Below, one piece after another: positions 48,496 to 56,319 of a DNA stretch of 56,319 bases. A model generated the notes under the pieces. That model saw nothing but the letters and a program-made list of their open reading frames with translations, was not told the origin of the DNA and ran no database searches. The position numbers and the translations under genes are program-made. The DNA lies in NCBI RefSeq assembly GCF_018614975.1, contig NZ_JAGGNR010000052.1:1-56319 (forward strand), in the 5' to 3' direction. Position 1 is the stretch's first letter; each line of letters begins with the position of its first letter. The DNA comes from Paenibacillus polymyxa (GTDB lineage Bacteria; Bacillota; Bacilli; Paenibacillales; Paenibacillaceae).

Positions 48496-51342
48496 TTACA
48501 CCAATACGTCTTGCTTGGGCAGTCGAACCTTGAATGTACTTCCTTTGCCCGGTGCAGATATAAAGGTCAGTGTACCCTTATGGTCCTCTACAATTTTACG
48601 GGAAATGTACAATCCAATTCCTGTTCCACCAATCTGCCGATGATCCGAATTATCGACCCGATAGAATTTATTGAACAGCATGTCCTTCTCTTGCTCCGCA
48701 ATCCCTATTCCGTAATCGCGCACATCAAGACATAACCATTCCTCTTCTTCCCATAACGTAACATCGATACGATCGGCTCCCGGAGAATACTTAACTGCAT
48801 TGCCCACCAGATTATGCAGAACCTGGACCATCCTGTTCTGGTCAGCATAAGCAAAAAAGTCTCCATTAAACGTATGAACGTAGATACGTTGGGCAGATTT
48901 CATATTCCACTGTTCGGCAACCCCTTCTACCAACTCAACCAGCGGCACATAAGTCATATGGTAAGCCATACCTTCGTTGTCGAGGCGCTGAATATCGAGT
49001 ACATCATCGAGCAAACTGCTCAGCCGCTTGCCCTCCGAAGAGATGGTCTGCATGAATTCCTGCTGCTGAGCTGCCGGAAGGTCATACATCATCATTAATT
49101 CCACATATCCCATAATGGTAGCTACAGGCGTTCGAAGCTCATGAGATACCACACTGATCAGCTCATTTTTCATCCGATCCAGCCGTTCTTCCCCTGTCCG
49201 GTCGCGGAACACCAGCAAGAACCCATGGTTTTTACCCGGGACATCCATCTGCTTCATGTACAAGGAAAATACACTTTTATCCACATTATTAAATATAAAT
49301 TCGGTCTCGATAAACGCCGTTTCTCCATTCAGGAATGCTCTCGTCTGTTCCATCAGATTGAAGTTGTCCGTTAATACCATTGTATCAATCGACTGCGCCA
49401 AATCTTCAATGGATCTGCCCATAAAATCACCCAAACCAAACATCTCTTCTATCCTTCGGTTGACGATGGTTATGGTCCCTGATCGATCAGACATCACGAG
49501 CCCTTCTCGTACGGATTCAATAAATTGCTCACTGATATCTCGCTGTTCCTGAATCGCAATCTTCTCATTGAACAACTCCGAGTTCAGCTTCTCCAGCGCA
49601 AGGGCATGACGTACACGATCTTCTTCTGCTCTGGTCCGCTCTGTAATATCCTTAATAAACAGGTTATATAATGTCTCATTTTTGCCCAACTGGATCTCAA
49701 CAATTTTGTACTCTATCGGAAATACAGAACCATCCCGTCGGATACCTGAAATTTCTTCAACGATGGTGTATCTTTTACCTTCAACATATTCAAATCGCTC
49801 CAGCAAATTCTTGATCTCCTTGCAGCTGGCCCCTTGAAAAAGTGACGGCGCTTCCTTGTGCAGAATCACTTCTTCCCGACGCAATCCAAACATTCTTTCA
49901 GCCTCCGGATTAAACTCAACGATCAGCCCACTGGAGTCCACAGCGATAATTGCATCAATAGAGGATTCAATAATGGCACGTTTGACCTCTTCACTATTCT
50001 TGAGTTCCTTGGTCCGCTCTATGACCCTGTCCTCCAGCGTTAACTTGTCGTGACGAATCTGTTCGAATTGTTCCAGCAACACATCGGCCATTTTGCGCAA
50101 ATTACCAATCAGGATCTGTACTTCAGTTACATGGCTGGTTGGCCACTCCATCTTCCCATTTCGAAACAGCAGTCTCGGAAGAGAGCCTGTCATCCTGGTC
50201 AGTCTTAACAGCGGGCTAACAACCTTACTGCTGAGCGGAGCCGCTACGATCATGGAAGCCACGATGATGATGAACAGGGATTGCAGCGTGGTCAGGTAAA
50301 TCGATTCAATTCGGGGGTAATACTTGGACGAGTCGGTCACAATAAATACCCGATAAGGTGTTAATCTTGTCATTTCTGCTTCATAGATAAAAGAGGCTTG
50401 TTTCCAGTGATTCAATAAATCGCTGTAATGGATATTTGCGGAACTTAACACAAAGAGGTTATCCCTTGATTTCAGAAGACGGAAACTGTTCATGTCCATG
50501 TAATCGCCCTCCTGAAGTGTATTCAATCCAGAAGCAACGACTGTATCATTCCGATCCAACAGAATCACATTCACACCCAATAGATGATGATAACGCGCCA
50601 TATTCTGATCCATATTCTCGGAGGTAACATACTCTTCATCAATATCCTGAACAACCGCAGTCGCTGCATATTTCATATCACGTAATATGGCATCATTCAT
50701 TTGACTCAATTGTCTGCGGCTATCTGCGGATAACAGTACAAGAGAAACAAATACCACAAAGGCGACTACGTATTTGAACGCAATTCTTGTTAGTGGAATG
50801 GTTCCCGTCCGCTTGGATTTGTGTTCACCCGTGGTGATCCAGAAATCAACTACAATTCCCGCAATGAGCGCATTCACCATACCAATCACAGCAATATACA
50901 TATACTCATACTTCAAATCGTCTATATTTAAACCCAACATAAAATGCCCGACATAGATAACAGGAAGTAACATCACTACCCAAAAGACAGCATTAGCCTT
51001 GATTAGGCTGCCATTCTTCCAACGGGTCTGCCAAACGAGCATCCAGATTAATTCCATGAAGTGGGCAAGCACTACAGTTAAATTGTGCGGCACTAAGCCG
51101 ACAAAGACGGTATTCAGCAGATGGATGACTGTAAGGGTGACAAATCCATAGATGGCCCCATGCAAACGAAGAGCAACGAGTGCCGCCGCGCTACCAATCA
51201 TAAACTGTACACCATAGAATAAAGTAAACGGAAAAATAGTGCTTAGTGAGCCCAGAATGATCAGAATGCTGGTCCCAATCCAGGGTATTCTCAGCTTCAA
51301 CACGACCCAATCCAGCATTTGTCTTGCCTTTATACGATCCAT
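48496..51342 (-). CDS. Membrane sensor histidine kinase with 7 TM segments and two PAS domains
   Basis: About 948 residues. Five to six N-terminal membrane segments (about 20-175), another at about 190-207, an extracytoplasmic sensor (about 210-355), a membrane segment (about 357-375), HAMP-like, PAS 1 (about 455-580; ESSIDAIIAVDSSGLIVEFNPEAERMFG), PAS 2 (about 610-725), HisKA with VVSHELRTPVATIMGYVE and HATPase with GIGIAEQEKDM and IGGTGIGLYIS. The partner is most likely the divergent OmpR-type regulator. Two in-frame ATGs exist; 51342 has GAGGG nine bases upstream, 51348 only three. Adjacent to cyd, but any link to oxygen or redox sensing is inference. Confidence 0.88.
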   Translation of the reverse strand: MDRIKARQMLDWVVLKLRIPWIGTSILIILGSLSTIFPFTLFYGVQFMIGSAAALVALRLHGAIYGFVTLTVIHLLNTVFVGLVPHNLTVVLAHFMELIWMLVWQTRWKNGSLIKANAVFWVVMLLPVIYVGHFMLGLNIDDLKYEYMYIAVIGMVNALIAGIVVDFWITTGEHKSKRTGTIPLTRIAFKYVVAFVVFVSLVLLSADSRRQLSQMNDAILRDMKYAATAVVQDIDEEYVTSENMDQNMARYHHLLGVNVILLDRNDTVVASGLNTLQEGDYMDMNSFRLLKSRDNLFVLSSANIHYSDLLNHWKQASFIYEAEMTRLTPYRVFIVTDSSKYYPRIESIYLTTLQSLFIIIVASMIVAAPLSSKVVSPLLRLTRMTGSLPRLLFRNGKMEWPTSHVTEVQILIGNLRKMADVLLEQFEQIRHDKLTLEDRVIERTKELKNSEEVKRAIIESSIDAIIAVDSSGLIVEFNPEAERMFGLRREEVILHKEAPSLFQGASCKEIKNLLERFEYVEGKRYTIVEEISGIRRDGSVFPIEYKIVEIQLGKNETLYNLFIKDITERTRAEEDRVRHALALEKLNSELFNEKIAIQEQRDISEQFIESVREGLVMSDRSGTITIVNRRIEEMFGLGDFMGRSIEDLAQSIDTMVLTDNFNLMEQTRAFLNGETAFIETEFIFNNVDKSVFSLYMKQMDVPGKNHGFLLVFRDRTGEERLDRMKNELISVVSHELRTPVATIMGYVELMMMYDLPAAQQQEFMQTISSEGKRLSSLLDDVLDIQRLDNEGMAYHMTYVPLVELVEGVAEQWNMKSAQRIYVHTFNGDFFAYADQNRMVQVLHNLVGNAVKYSPGADRIDVTLWEEEEWLCLDVRDYGIGIAEQEKDMLFNKFYRVDNSDHRQIGGTGIGLYISRKIVEDHKGTLTFISAPGKGSTFKVRLPKQDVLV

Positions 51343-51686
51343 AAGCATTTGCCCTCATGGATCATTGTTTCTTCTGTTTTCAACAACAACGTTGGTTCCC
51401 CCTATAAACTTAAGCGGATACAATCTTACTTTTTTCCCCTTAACTCGTTCTGATCCATTATACTGTAATTAGTACTCGGTGTAGCTTTGGGAAATTCTGA
51501 TTGATCGGCAACCAAACTACATTCATGCTAAAATATCGAAGTCCATTCAAAAAGCTTATTTCTTCTCTACATATACATCCTATATATTGGAATAGAAACA
51601 TTAAAAAATTTGCGGCATTTATTCGCAATTCACCTTGTTTTTTTAGCATTTTCTTAACATATTATTTTCACCAGGAGTGTGACCCT

Positions 51687-52385
51687 ATGACTATCAAAGT
51701 ACTTCTTATCGAAGATGAGAAAAATCTGGCCGACATGATTGCTTTCTTCCTTGAGGAGGAAGGATACATCACGGAACGGGTTCATCATGCCCGCGAGGCA
51801 CTTCAACTGTTTCCACAATTCCAGCCGGATATTGTTGTAACGGATCTCATGCTTCCTGAAATGGATGGAAATGATCTCGTAGAAGCTTTTCGTCAGCACT
51901 CCACTGTGCCCATTCTGATGATCTCGGCAAGCACCATGCTGAATGACCGACTTCGCGCATTGCATAATGGTGCGGATGACTTTCTGTGCAAACCATTTAG
52001 TTTGAAAGAGTTGGATGCCCGGATCAAAGCACTGCTGCGAAGATCCATCATTTCCTATAAGGATAAACCTGTAAAAGAAGACAAGCAGGCAGAGGTTACG
52101 GGACATGTGAATGTGAATGAGTACAGAAGAACTCTGTTTGTGGATGGCGTTGAAATCGAGGTCACTCATATTGAGTTTGAGATTATGAAGGAATTGTACC
52201 GCAATCCGGGTAAAGTGTTCACCCGCAATGAACTGATGGATCGGATCAAAGGCTCCGAACGTGCCTATCTGGATCGTACCATTGATGTTCATATCTCAAG
52301 TCTGCGTAAAAAAATCGAGCCTGACCCCAAGAACCCACGTTATATTAAGACGGTTTGGGGAACAGGCTACAAATATGTGATATAA
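51687..52385 (+). CDS. OmpR/PhoB-family response regulator
   Basis: 232 residues. A receiver (about 1-120; acidic EDEKNL, acceptor in VVTDLMLPEMDGND, Lys in DFLCKPFS) and a winged-helix domain (about 135-232; FTRNELMDRIKG, VDVHISSLRKKI, TVWGTGYKYVI). ATG 51687 has CAGGAGTG nine bases upstream; an open frame from 51501 is not supported. It is divergent from the kinase gene, 344 bp apart, and is its likely partner. The intergenic region shows a possible promoter TTGTTT-N18-TATTAT just before the start. Confidence 0.93.
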   Translation: MTIKVLLIEDEKNLADMIAFFLEEEGYITERVHHAREALQLFPQFQPDIVVTDLMLPEMDGNDLVEAFRQHSTVPILMISASTMLNDRLRALHNGADDFLCKPFSLKELDARIKALLRRSIISYKDKPVKEDKQAEVTGHVNVNEYRRTLFVDGVEIEVTHIEFEIMKELYRNPGKVFTRNELMDRIKGSERAYLDRTIDVHISSLRKKIEPDPKNPRYIKTVWGTGYKYVI

Positions 52386-52432
52386 AACGTTCGTAACGCT
52401 TGTAATTTAACACCTTTGGCCATATCCCTCTT

Positions 52433-52852
52433 TTATCTCATGGATAAGATGGGCGGTATGGCTATTTCTGATTTATGGACAGACGAAGAATGCAACCAAT
52501 TTTCCATATCCTTGATGAGTTGATTCGGGTCTTGCTCGTTCCAGAGAATCATCTTCATCTCACCTGTACCTGTAATCTGTTGCAGGTGACGCTTCCGAAT
52601 AAGGGATTTGAAATCCGTAATGACCAGTAACGGAAGTTGTGGCATAAAAGCCCGAATGGCATTTGCTGCTGACACCGCTTCTTCGGCAACCTGATAATCA
52701 ACAATACAATAACGGGCATTTTCCCAACTTCCCCGATGTGTTTCTATCGCAGAACCAGATGTTGAGTCCTCAATCCAGTTCCTGAACAATTGAATAATAT
52801 TCTCATATGCAATACGACGTTTTCCATCCGAGAGCACGGTAATGGGTTCCAT
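52433..52852 (-). CDS. Hypothetical protein, possible receiver-like fold
   Basis: 139 residues, soluble. The alternation NARYCIVDYQVAEEA...LPLLVITDFKSLIRKRHL...MKMILWNEQDP has the beta/alpha rhythm of a receiver domain, and CIVDY offers an Asp at the place of the acceptor, but the acidic pair and the invariant Lys are not visible. I do not recognise it. It is convergent with the response regulator. TGGAGG is eight bases before ATG 52852. Function unknown; the receiver idea is weak. Confidence 0.5.
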   Translation of the reverse strand: MEPITVLSDGKRRIAYENIIQLFRNWIEDSTSGSAIETHRGSWENARYCIVDYQVAEEAVSAANAIRAFMPQLPLLVITDFKSLIRKRHLQQITGTGEMKMILWNEQDPNQLIKDMENWLHSSSVHKSEIAIPPILSMR

Positions 52853-53094
52853 AGGTATAACCTCCAGTTGATTCTTATCTTTATTGTCCCAATTTTCGTT
52901 TAAAAATGTTTGTGCGTGAACATGAAAGAAGTGTTAACAAATTTCGTACTTCTTCACATTAAGTGTTAGGCACGTCCATTTCACTTCTGGATGATTTCGC
53001 AGATTCCACACATTGATGTAAAATAGAGAAATAACCCTGTGATTTAATTTACGGGAAGTTAAAGATGAATCTGGTACTATAGGAGGTTACATTG

Positions 53095-54237
53095 ATGAAT
53101 ATTGTTTCCATTGAACCAACACCGAGTCCAAATACGATGATGCTACATCTCGATGAACGTCTGGAGGACGGAATTCGCAAAACATATACATTGGACAACG
53201 AACGATCTGCTCCGGCGTTCATTCGCCAGATGCTTCATATTCCCGGTGTAAAGAGTGTGTTCCACACCACAGACTTTGTGGCACTTGATCGTAAAGGGAA
53301 TGCCGACTGGTCCGTTATCTTGGGCGAAGTCCAAAATCGCCTTGGACAGCAAGGCATTGATCTGGACTGGATTGAATCCGAAGATGGTTCAGGCGAGCAC
53401 TTCGGAGAAGCACAGGTATTTGTACAATTCTTCCGTGGCGTACCGATGCAAATCAGGGTCAAGGCCGGGGTCAAGGAAGAACGAATCTCGTTGTCAGATC
53501 GTTTTGTCAAAGCGGTGACAGAAGTCGCCAGTGCAACAATGATCAAAGAACGTAAACTGAGTGATTACGGTGTTCGATATGGTGAATTGCCTGATATTGC
53601 ACGTGAAGTCGAGCAGGAATTGGAAGCCGCTTACCCCCCGGAACGGCTGGAACAGGTTATCCAACAGGCCATTGAACATGGTACCAAATCCGAAGAGTTC
53701 GTCGAGCGCCGCCGTGAATTGGATGGAGCCGAACTTGAAGAGGCTTTGCGGAGCGAGGACTGGAATGTTCGCTATGCGGCATTTGACGGCATGGAGCCTA
53801 CAGCAGAAAGATTGCCTCTCGTAGCCCATGCCTTGCATGACAACAAAATGCAGATTCGCCGCTTGGCCGTTGTATACCTGGGTGACATTCGTACACCGGA
53901 AGCGATGGAACTGCTGTATGAAGCGCTTCAGGACAGTTCTCCTGCGGTACGACGTACTGCCGGTGACACCTTGTCTGATATCGGTGACCCTGCTGCAACT
54001 CCAGCCATGACAGCCACGTTATCCGATAAAAGTAAACTTGTACGCTGGCGTGCAGCACGTTTTCTCTATGAGGTCGGAACTGAAGAAGCGGAGCAAGCGT
54101 TGCGAGTTGCAGCCGATGATCCCGAATTTGAAGTCAGCCTGCAGGCCAAAATGGCTCTGGAGCGAATCGAGTCCGGCGAACAAGCTGCTGGAACGGTATG
54201 GCAGCAGATGGCTGGCCGTAACAAAAAAGAGGAATAG
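53095..54237 (+). CDS. cvfC: Conserved virulence factor C family protein (YpgR-like), Nfu-N plus HEAT repeats
   Basis: 380 residues. An N-terminal scaffold-type Nfu domain (VSIEPTPSPNTMMLHLDERL..., about residues 3-85), a middle domain (about 90-200) and, from about residue 210, HEAT-like repeats (WNVRYAAFDGM, MQIRRLAVVYLGDI, PAVRRTAGDTLSDIGD, LVRWRAARFLYEVG). B. subtilis YpgR and S. aureus CvfC share this plan; a role in iron-sulfur or stress-related assembly is suggested in the family but not settled. The annotated start is ATG 53095 with AGGAGG eight bases upstream. It stands alone. Confidence 0.85.
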   Translation: MNIVSIEPTPSPNTMMLHLDERLEDGIRKTYTLDNERSAPAFIRQMLHIPGVKSVFHTTDFVALDRKGNADWSVILGEVQNRLGQQGIDLDWIESEDGSGEHFGEAQVFVQFFRGVPMQIRVKAGVKEERISLSDRFVKAVTEVASATMIKERKLSDYGVRYGELPDIAREVEQELEAAYPPERLEQVIQQAIEHGTKSEEFVERRRELDGAELEEALRSEDWNVRYAAFDGMEPTAERLPLVAHALHDNKMQIRRLAVVYLGDIRTPEAMELLYEALQDSSPAVRRTAGDTLSDIGDPAATPAMTATLSDKSKLVRWRAARFLYEVGTEEAEQALRVAADDPEFEVSLQAKMALERIESGEQAAGTVWQQMAGRNKKEE

Positions 54238-54270
54238 TCGTCTCTCAGACCTCACATCCAACAATTGTTA

Positions 54271-54299
54271 TTGCACTGGAAAACCATGCGCGTTATACT
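54271..54299 (+). promoter_or_regulatory. lysP promoter (sigma-A type)
   Basis: -35 TTGCAC (54271-54276) and -10 TATACT (54294-54299) with 17-bp spacing. The predicted start falls near 54306, at the edge of a palindrome and about 80 nt before the riboswitch. Confidence 0.75.
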
Positions 54300-54305
54300 G
54301 ATTGT

Positions 54306-54320
54306 CTGTTTACTAAACAG
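54306..54320 (+). promoter_or_regulatory. 15-base palindrome at the lysP transcription start
   Basis: CTGTTTACTAAACAG is a perfect 7-1-7 inverted repeat, extended by imperfect TGTC/GACA arms. It overlaps the predicted transcription start of the lysP leader, a good operator position; it lacks a T-run, so it is not a terminator. The cognate protein is unknown. Confidence 0.55.
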
Positions 54321-54383
54321 GACACACGTTGTTAAGTTGTGTTGTTCATAATTTCATAGACAATAGATACACCTCATCCTTTG

Positions 54384-54545
54384 ATGGTGAGGTAGAGGTC
54401 GCGGGTGCGATCAGTACGCTGATGGAGGCGCTAAGGAGCCGCTTATGAAATCAGCCGAAAGGTGTACCCGCCGAAGCTCGCTGGACGTTCCTTATAAGGT
54501 CCGGTGAGCTGGGGCTGCTGTCGAAAGACGCAGAACTGTCACGGA
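54384..54545 (+). promoter_or_regulatory. Lysine riboswitch (L box)
   Basis: The conserved L-box core is legible: GGTGAGGTAGAGGTCGCG at the 5' side, ATCAGTACGCTGATGG, TTATGAAATCAGCCGAAAGG, ACCCGCCGAAGC, a P4 stem GCTCGCTGGAC...GTCCGGTGAGC, then GGGGCTGCTGTCGAAAGACG and CTGTCACG closing. Its position upstream of a lysine permease agrees. When lysine binds, the downstream terminator should form and stop transcription of lysP. Confidence 0.93.
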
Positions 54546-54631
54546 AGTACATTTCCTTTATATAAAGGTATGAATTCTTCTGTGTTGAGCTATCTTAATC
54601 ATCTGGGACATGGTGCGGACATTGAAATATT

Positions 54632-54663
54632 AAAGACCGCAGGCTGATGCCTGTGGTCTTTTT
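54632..54663 (+). terminator. Expression-platform terminator of the lysine riboswitch
   Basis: A 13-bp stem AAAGACCGCAGGC/GCCTGTGGTCTTT with a TGAT loop and T tail, 87 nt after the aptamer and 55 bp before lysP. It is the switchable terminator of the riboswitch. Confidence 0.88.
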
Positions 54664-54717
54664 GTTTATGAATTCAGGTATCGCAAACATCAGTATATCG
54701 AATGAAGGAGTGTTTCC

Positions 54718-56196
54718 ATGCAAGACCGCAGTAACCCAACAACAACTGAACCTTCTCTGAAAAAAGGATTACGCGCACGCCATATGACGATGATCGCCCT
54801 CGGTGGCTCAATTGGTACCGGGCTGTTTCTCGCTAGTGGTACCGCCATCTCAACCGCAGGCCCTGGTGGAGCATTAATTGCCTATGTGGCCGTTGGCATC
54901 ATGGTTTATTTCCTAATGACCAGCCTTGGTGAGCTTGCTACCTTTATGCCGGACTCCGGTTCATTTAATACGTATGCCGCACGTTTTGTTGACCCTGCTC
55001 TCGGGTTCGCCATGGGCTGGAACTTCTGGTACAACTGGGCGGTAACCATTGCAGCAGAGCTTGCTGCCGCTACAGTACTCATTAAATACTGGTTCCCCGA
55101 CAGTTCATCCATGTTATGGAGCTTATTGTTCCTCGTGCTGATCTTTTCTTTGAACGTGTTGTCTGTTAAAGGCTATGGAGAGTCCGAGTACTGGTTCGCC
55201 ATTATCAAAGTTGCTACTGTTATCATCTTCCTGGCCGTTGGTGTGCTCATGATCTTTGGTATTATGGGCGGAGAAGCGGTTGGTTTCAGTAACTTCACCA
55301 TCGGTGATGCGCCCATCCATGGCGGATTTTTCGCCGTGTTAGGCGTATTCATGGCTGCGGGATTTTCATTCCAAGGTACCGAGCTTATCGGGGTAGCCGC
55401 CGGTGAAAGTGAAAACCCGCGCGAAAATGTACCTCGTGCGATTCGTCAGGTATTCTGGCGCATTCTGATTTTTTACATTTTGGCGATCACCGTGATCAGT
55501 CTGATCATCCCGTATACCCATCCGAACCTGCTCAAAGGTGATCTGGAAAATATCGGTGTCAGCCCGTTCACACTGGTGTTTGAGAAAGCTGGCCTCGCCA
55601 TTGCAGCTTCCGTGATGAATGCCGTTATTCTAACCTCTGTACTCTCTGCCGGTAACTCAGGCATGTACGCTTCAAGTCGGGTTCTCTATGCCCTTGCCCG
55701 TGACGGTAAAGCCCCTCGTTTCCTGGGCAAGCTGAATAAAAAAGGCATTCCAATGAATGCACTTTTGCTTACAACAGCTGTTGGGATGTTGGCATTCCTT
55801 GCCTCCCTGTTCGGCGATGGGATTGTGTACACCTGGTTGCTGAATGCATCCGGTATGTGTGGTTTTATCACTTGGCTTGGAATCGCCATAAGTCATTATC
55901 GCTTCCGTCGTGCATACGTTGCACAAGGCAGGGATCTGAGCGATCTGCCTTACCGTGCACGCTGGTTCCCGTTTGGGCCGATCTTTGCCTTTGTCCTGTG
56001 TATTATCGTGATCATTGGACAGAACTATCAGGCATTCACGGGTGACCAGATCGACTGGAGTGGAGCCATCGTTGCCTACCTGAGCGTACCACTGTTTCTG
56101 GTGTTGTGGCTCGGTTACAAATGGATCAAAAAGACCAAAGTGGTGCCGCTGCAGGAATGTGATTTCACACCTACGGATTCACCAACTGATAAATAG
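54718..56196 (+). CDS. lysP: Lysine-specific permease (APC amino-acid transporter family)
   Basis: 492 residues, twelve membrane segments. The amino-acid permease signature is in the first segments: MTMIALGGSIGTGLFLASGTAISTAGPGG, then YFLMTSLGELATFMP and the GTELIGVAAGESENPRENVPRAIRQ consensus. The sequence resembles E. coli LysP, a lysine/proton symporter. The lysine riboswitch upstream fixes the substrate with good confidence: it is expected to be made only when lysine is scarce. AAGGAG is seven bases before the ATG. Confidence 0.93.
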   Translation: MQDRSNPTTTEPSLKKGLRARHMTMIALGGSIGTGLFLASGTAISTAGPGGALIAYVAVGIMVYFLMTSLGELATFMPDSGSFNTYAARFVDPALGFAMGWNFWYNWAVTIAAELAAATVLIKYWFPDSSSMLWSLLFLVLIFSLNVLSVKGYGESEYWFAIIKVATVIIFLAVGVLMIFGIMGGEAVGFSNFTIGDAPIHGGFFAVLGVFMAAGFSFQGTELIGVAAGESENPRENVPRAIRQVFWRILIFYILAITVISLIIPYTHPNLLKGDLENIGVSPFTLVFEKAGLAIAASVMNAVILTSVLSAGNSGMYASSRVLYALARDGKAPRFLGKLNKKGIPMNALLLTTAVGMLAFLASLFGDGIVYTWLLNASGMCGFITWLGIAISHYRFRRAYVAQGRDLSDLPYRARWFPFGPIFAFVLCIIVIIGQNYQAFTGDQIDWSGAIVAYLSVPLFLVLWLGYKWIKKTKVVPLQECDFTPTDSPTDK

Positions 56197-56242
56197 TAGC
56201 TCCCACGCATACCACCATTAACTGATTCAATCCGACTCTATA

Positions 56243-56300
56243 TAAAAAAAACCTCCCCCGTAGCGTTGCAGTTTTCCTACTGTAGCGAAACGGGGAGGTT
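56243..56300 (-). terminator. Terminator facing leftwards at the window end
   Basis: On the minus strand AACCTCCCC pairs with GGGGGAGGT, followed by a run of eight T residues, so it should end a minus-strand gene that lies beyond the window. The loop contains a further CAGT/ACTG pairing. It also forms a weaker stem on the plus strand after lysP. Confidence 0.8.
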
Positions 56301-56319
56301 GATATGCTCCCCTCATAGT

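Noticed and set aside
48226..48735. 169-residue plus-strand frame near cydA
   Set aside because: Antisense to the end of the kinase and its terminator; the membrane-peptide gene on the other strand is better supported.
51654..52292. 212-residue minus-strand frame antisense to the response regulator
   Set aside because: Shadow of the OmpR-type gene; no support.
1..56319. tRNA genes, CRISPR array, insertion sequence or prophage
   Set aside because: I found no transposase, terminal repeats, spacer-repeat array or GGTTCGAATCC-type tRNA arm; absence is by eye only, so a tRNAscan or CRISPR search could still revise it.

Overview
The window comes from a low-to-moderate GC, endospore-forming Firmicute, almost certainly a Paenibacillus. 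The 16S rRNA 5' end, the B. subtilis-like block rrn-ygxA-ygzB-perR, a YyaC-type sporulation protein, SigY and SigB sigma factors, strong GGAGG ribosome sites and frequent TTG/GTG starts all fit. It is ordinary chromosome. I see no transposase, prophage, integrase, tRNA or CRISPR array.

Layout. 1-4.8 kb: the 5' end of a 16S gene (minus strand) with two tandem promoters, then ygxA, ygzB, a spore-type GH18 hydrolase and the peroxide regulator perR. 4.8-8.2 kb: two membrane/envelope proteins, an MgtC-family protein and an acetyltransferase. 8.3-11.5 kb: gatCAB, the transamidosome operon. 11.7-13.5 kb: an IDEAL-domain protein and a short sigY operon with an ECF autoregulatory promoter. 14-16 kb: MBL hydrolase, thioredoxin-like protein, DedA. 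16.5-25.3 kb: a very large O-antigen-ligase-like protein, a methyltransferase, alpha/beta hydrolase, YyaC, UPF0435, pirin and asparaginase. 25.5-28.6 kb: PAP2 phosphatase, three small stress-type membrane proteins and a CorA-type transporter.

28.6-40.2 kb is the most interesting part: a complete general-stress (sigma-B) control module. It is read on the minus strand as a receiver-PP2C phosphatase (RsbY type), a 1241-residue membrane hybrid kinase with three receivers (RsbK type), a CheR-type methyltransferase (RsbM type), a second soluble REC-HK-REC kinase, then rsbV-rsbW-sigB. Around it lie small stress genes (YflT, DUF948, DUF1328, GlsB/YtxH). Five sites with the same architecture, GTTTC(A/G)-N14-GGxTA-like, sit in front of rsbV and these genes. 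This gives a coherent circuit: stress input to RsbK, with RsbM tuning it; phospho-activated RsbY dephosphorylates RsbV; RsbV traps RsbW; SigB is freed, transcribes its own operon and the neighbouring stress genes.

40.5-45.5 kb: a secreted SH3-like protein, a CDF metal exporter of the manganese type, a small basic protein, an ABC-F ATPase (YkpA) and an NAPE-PLD-like MBL protein. 45.6-52.4 kb: cytochrome bd oxidase, cydA-cydB with an overlapping CydS-like small subunit and a previously easy-to-miss 34-residue membrane peptide just upstream, followed by a large PAS-containing histidine kinase and a divergent OmpR-type regulator. 52.4-56.3 kb: a small unknown protein, the HEAT-repeat protein CvfC/YpgR, and a lysine-riboswitch-controlled lysine permease with a palindrome at the predicted transcription start.
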